NCBI RefSeq assembly: GCF_029625335.1 | Contig: NZ_CP121111.1 | Span: 2,604,001 to 2,668,000 of the forward strand | Origin: Flavobacterium nitratireducens | Lineage (GTDB): Bacteria; Bacteroidota; Bacteroidia; Flavobacteriales; Flavobacteriaceae | Length of the DNA stretch: 64,000 nt | Direction: 5' to 3' | In this document: positions 63,848-64,000 of the stretch, piece after piece | Layout of the letters: each line of letters begins with the position of its first letter | Numbering within the stretch: the stretch's first letter is position 1 | Made by a program: the position numbers and the translations under genes | The notes under the pieces: generated by a model | Seen by the model: the letters and a program-made list of their open reading frames with translations, nothing else | Database searches by the model: none | What the model was told of the DNA's origin: nothing

Positions 63848-64000
63848 AGAAGTAATCATTAGGACTGTAAGTTTTTCAAATGTAGGGTATTTATCTTTCA
63901 TTTTTTAGAAAAATAAGTACTAAGATTTTGTCATTTAAATGCCTCCTGATTTTTAATAAGAAAGTCATATTAGTAAAGAACTTTTTTGATACTAAAAAAC

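Overview
The window is AT-rich chromosomal DNA from a member of the Bacteroidota, almost certainly Flavobacterium or a close relative. The evidence is gldJ next to murF, a PorV-type outer-membrane protein of the type IX secretion system (T9SS), Bacteroidota-type promoters (TTG, 19-21 bp, TAnnTTTG) and an initiator tRNA without an encoded CCA. The species cannot be named from the sequence alone.

Layout. 1-15 kb is core chromosome: a frameshifted AsmA-like gene, miaE, a glycosyltransferase, two small membrane proteins, pdhA-pdhC, cdd, porV, an IS982-family insertion, gldJ, murF, glpD and tRNA-Ser(TGA). The porU gene that normally lies between porV and gldJ is absent. 15.1-28.0 kb is island 1, a 12.9-kb integrative element in the 3' end of tRNA-Ser. 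It is bounded by 17-bp direct repeats and carries a tyrosine integrase, a broken RteC-like gene, a DnaD-like/DnaC-like replication pair, a truncated UvrD-like helicase, a frameshifted Fic gene under repeated palindromes, an IS982 copy and a four-gene minus-strand cassette with a DUF5675-like member. 28.0-33.4 kb holds an XRE regulator, a umuDC-DUF1810-SRAP mutagenesis and repair operon, and a frameshifted integrase beside a fragment of tRNA-fMet (island 2, whose left end is not visible).

33.4-52.7 kb is island 3, 19.2 kb between 36-bp direct repeats that include the tRNA-fMet 3' end. It carries a RepA-like ATPase, an operon of type III restriction-modification plus a SIR2-STAND protein, a GIY-YIG endonuclease, a polymerase-like protein, AAA and DUF3871 proteins, and a second frameshifted integrase. 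52.7-64 kb returns to the chromosome: two tRNA-fMet genes with degenerate att relics between them, an acyltransferase, era, der, a TonB receptor, an Rrf2 regulator, an IS256 relic, a third IS982 copy, a lipoprotein and a TPR protein.

How it works together. The islands use two tRNA hotspots and related tyrosine recombinases, each integrase lying next to its own array of short repeats. They carry replication genes but no recognisable relaxase or conjugation genes, so they look like mobilisable or satellite-like elements or decayed integrative conjugative elements. The cargo is mostly anti-phage (type III R-M, SIR2-STAND, perhaps Fic and the helicase) or mutagenic (umuDC). Eight genes carry apparent single-base frameshifts, several in homopolymers. 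This is either real decay or assembly error, and it decides whether the Res nuclease, two integrases and the Fic protein work.

The strongest candidates for undescribed biology are the SIR2-STAND protein coupled to the type III R-M operon, with Asn in place of the usual SIR2 histidine; the minus-strand cassette at 25.7-27.3 kb; and the polymerase-like protein at 43.0-44.5 kb.
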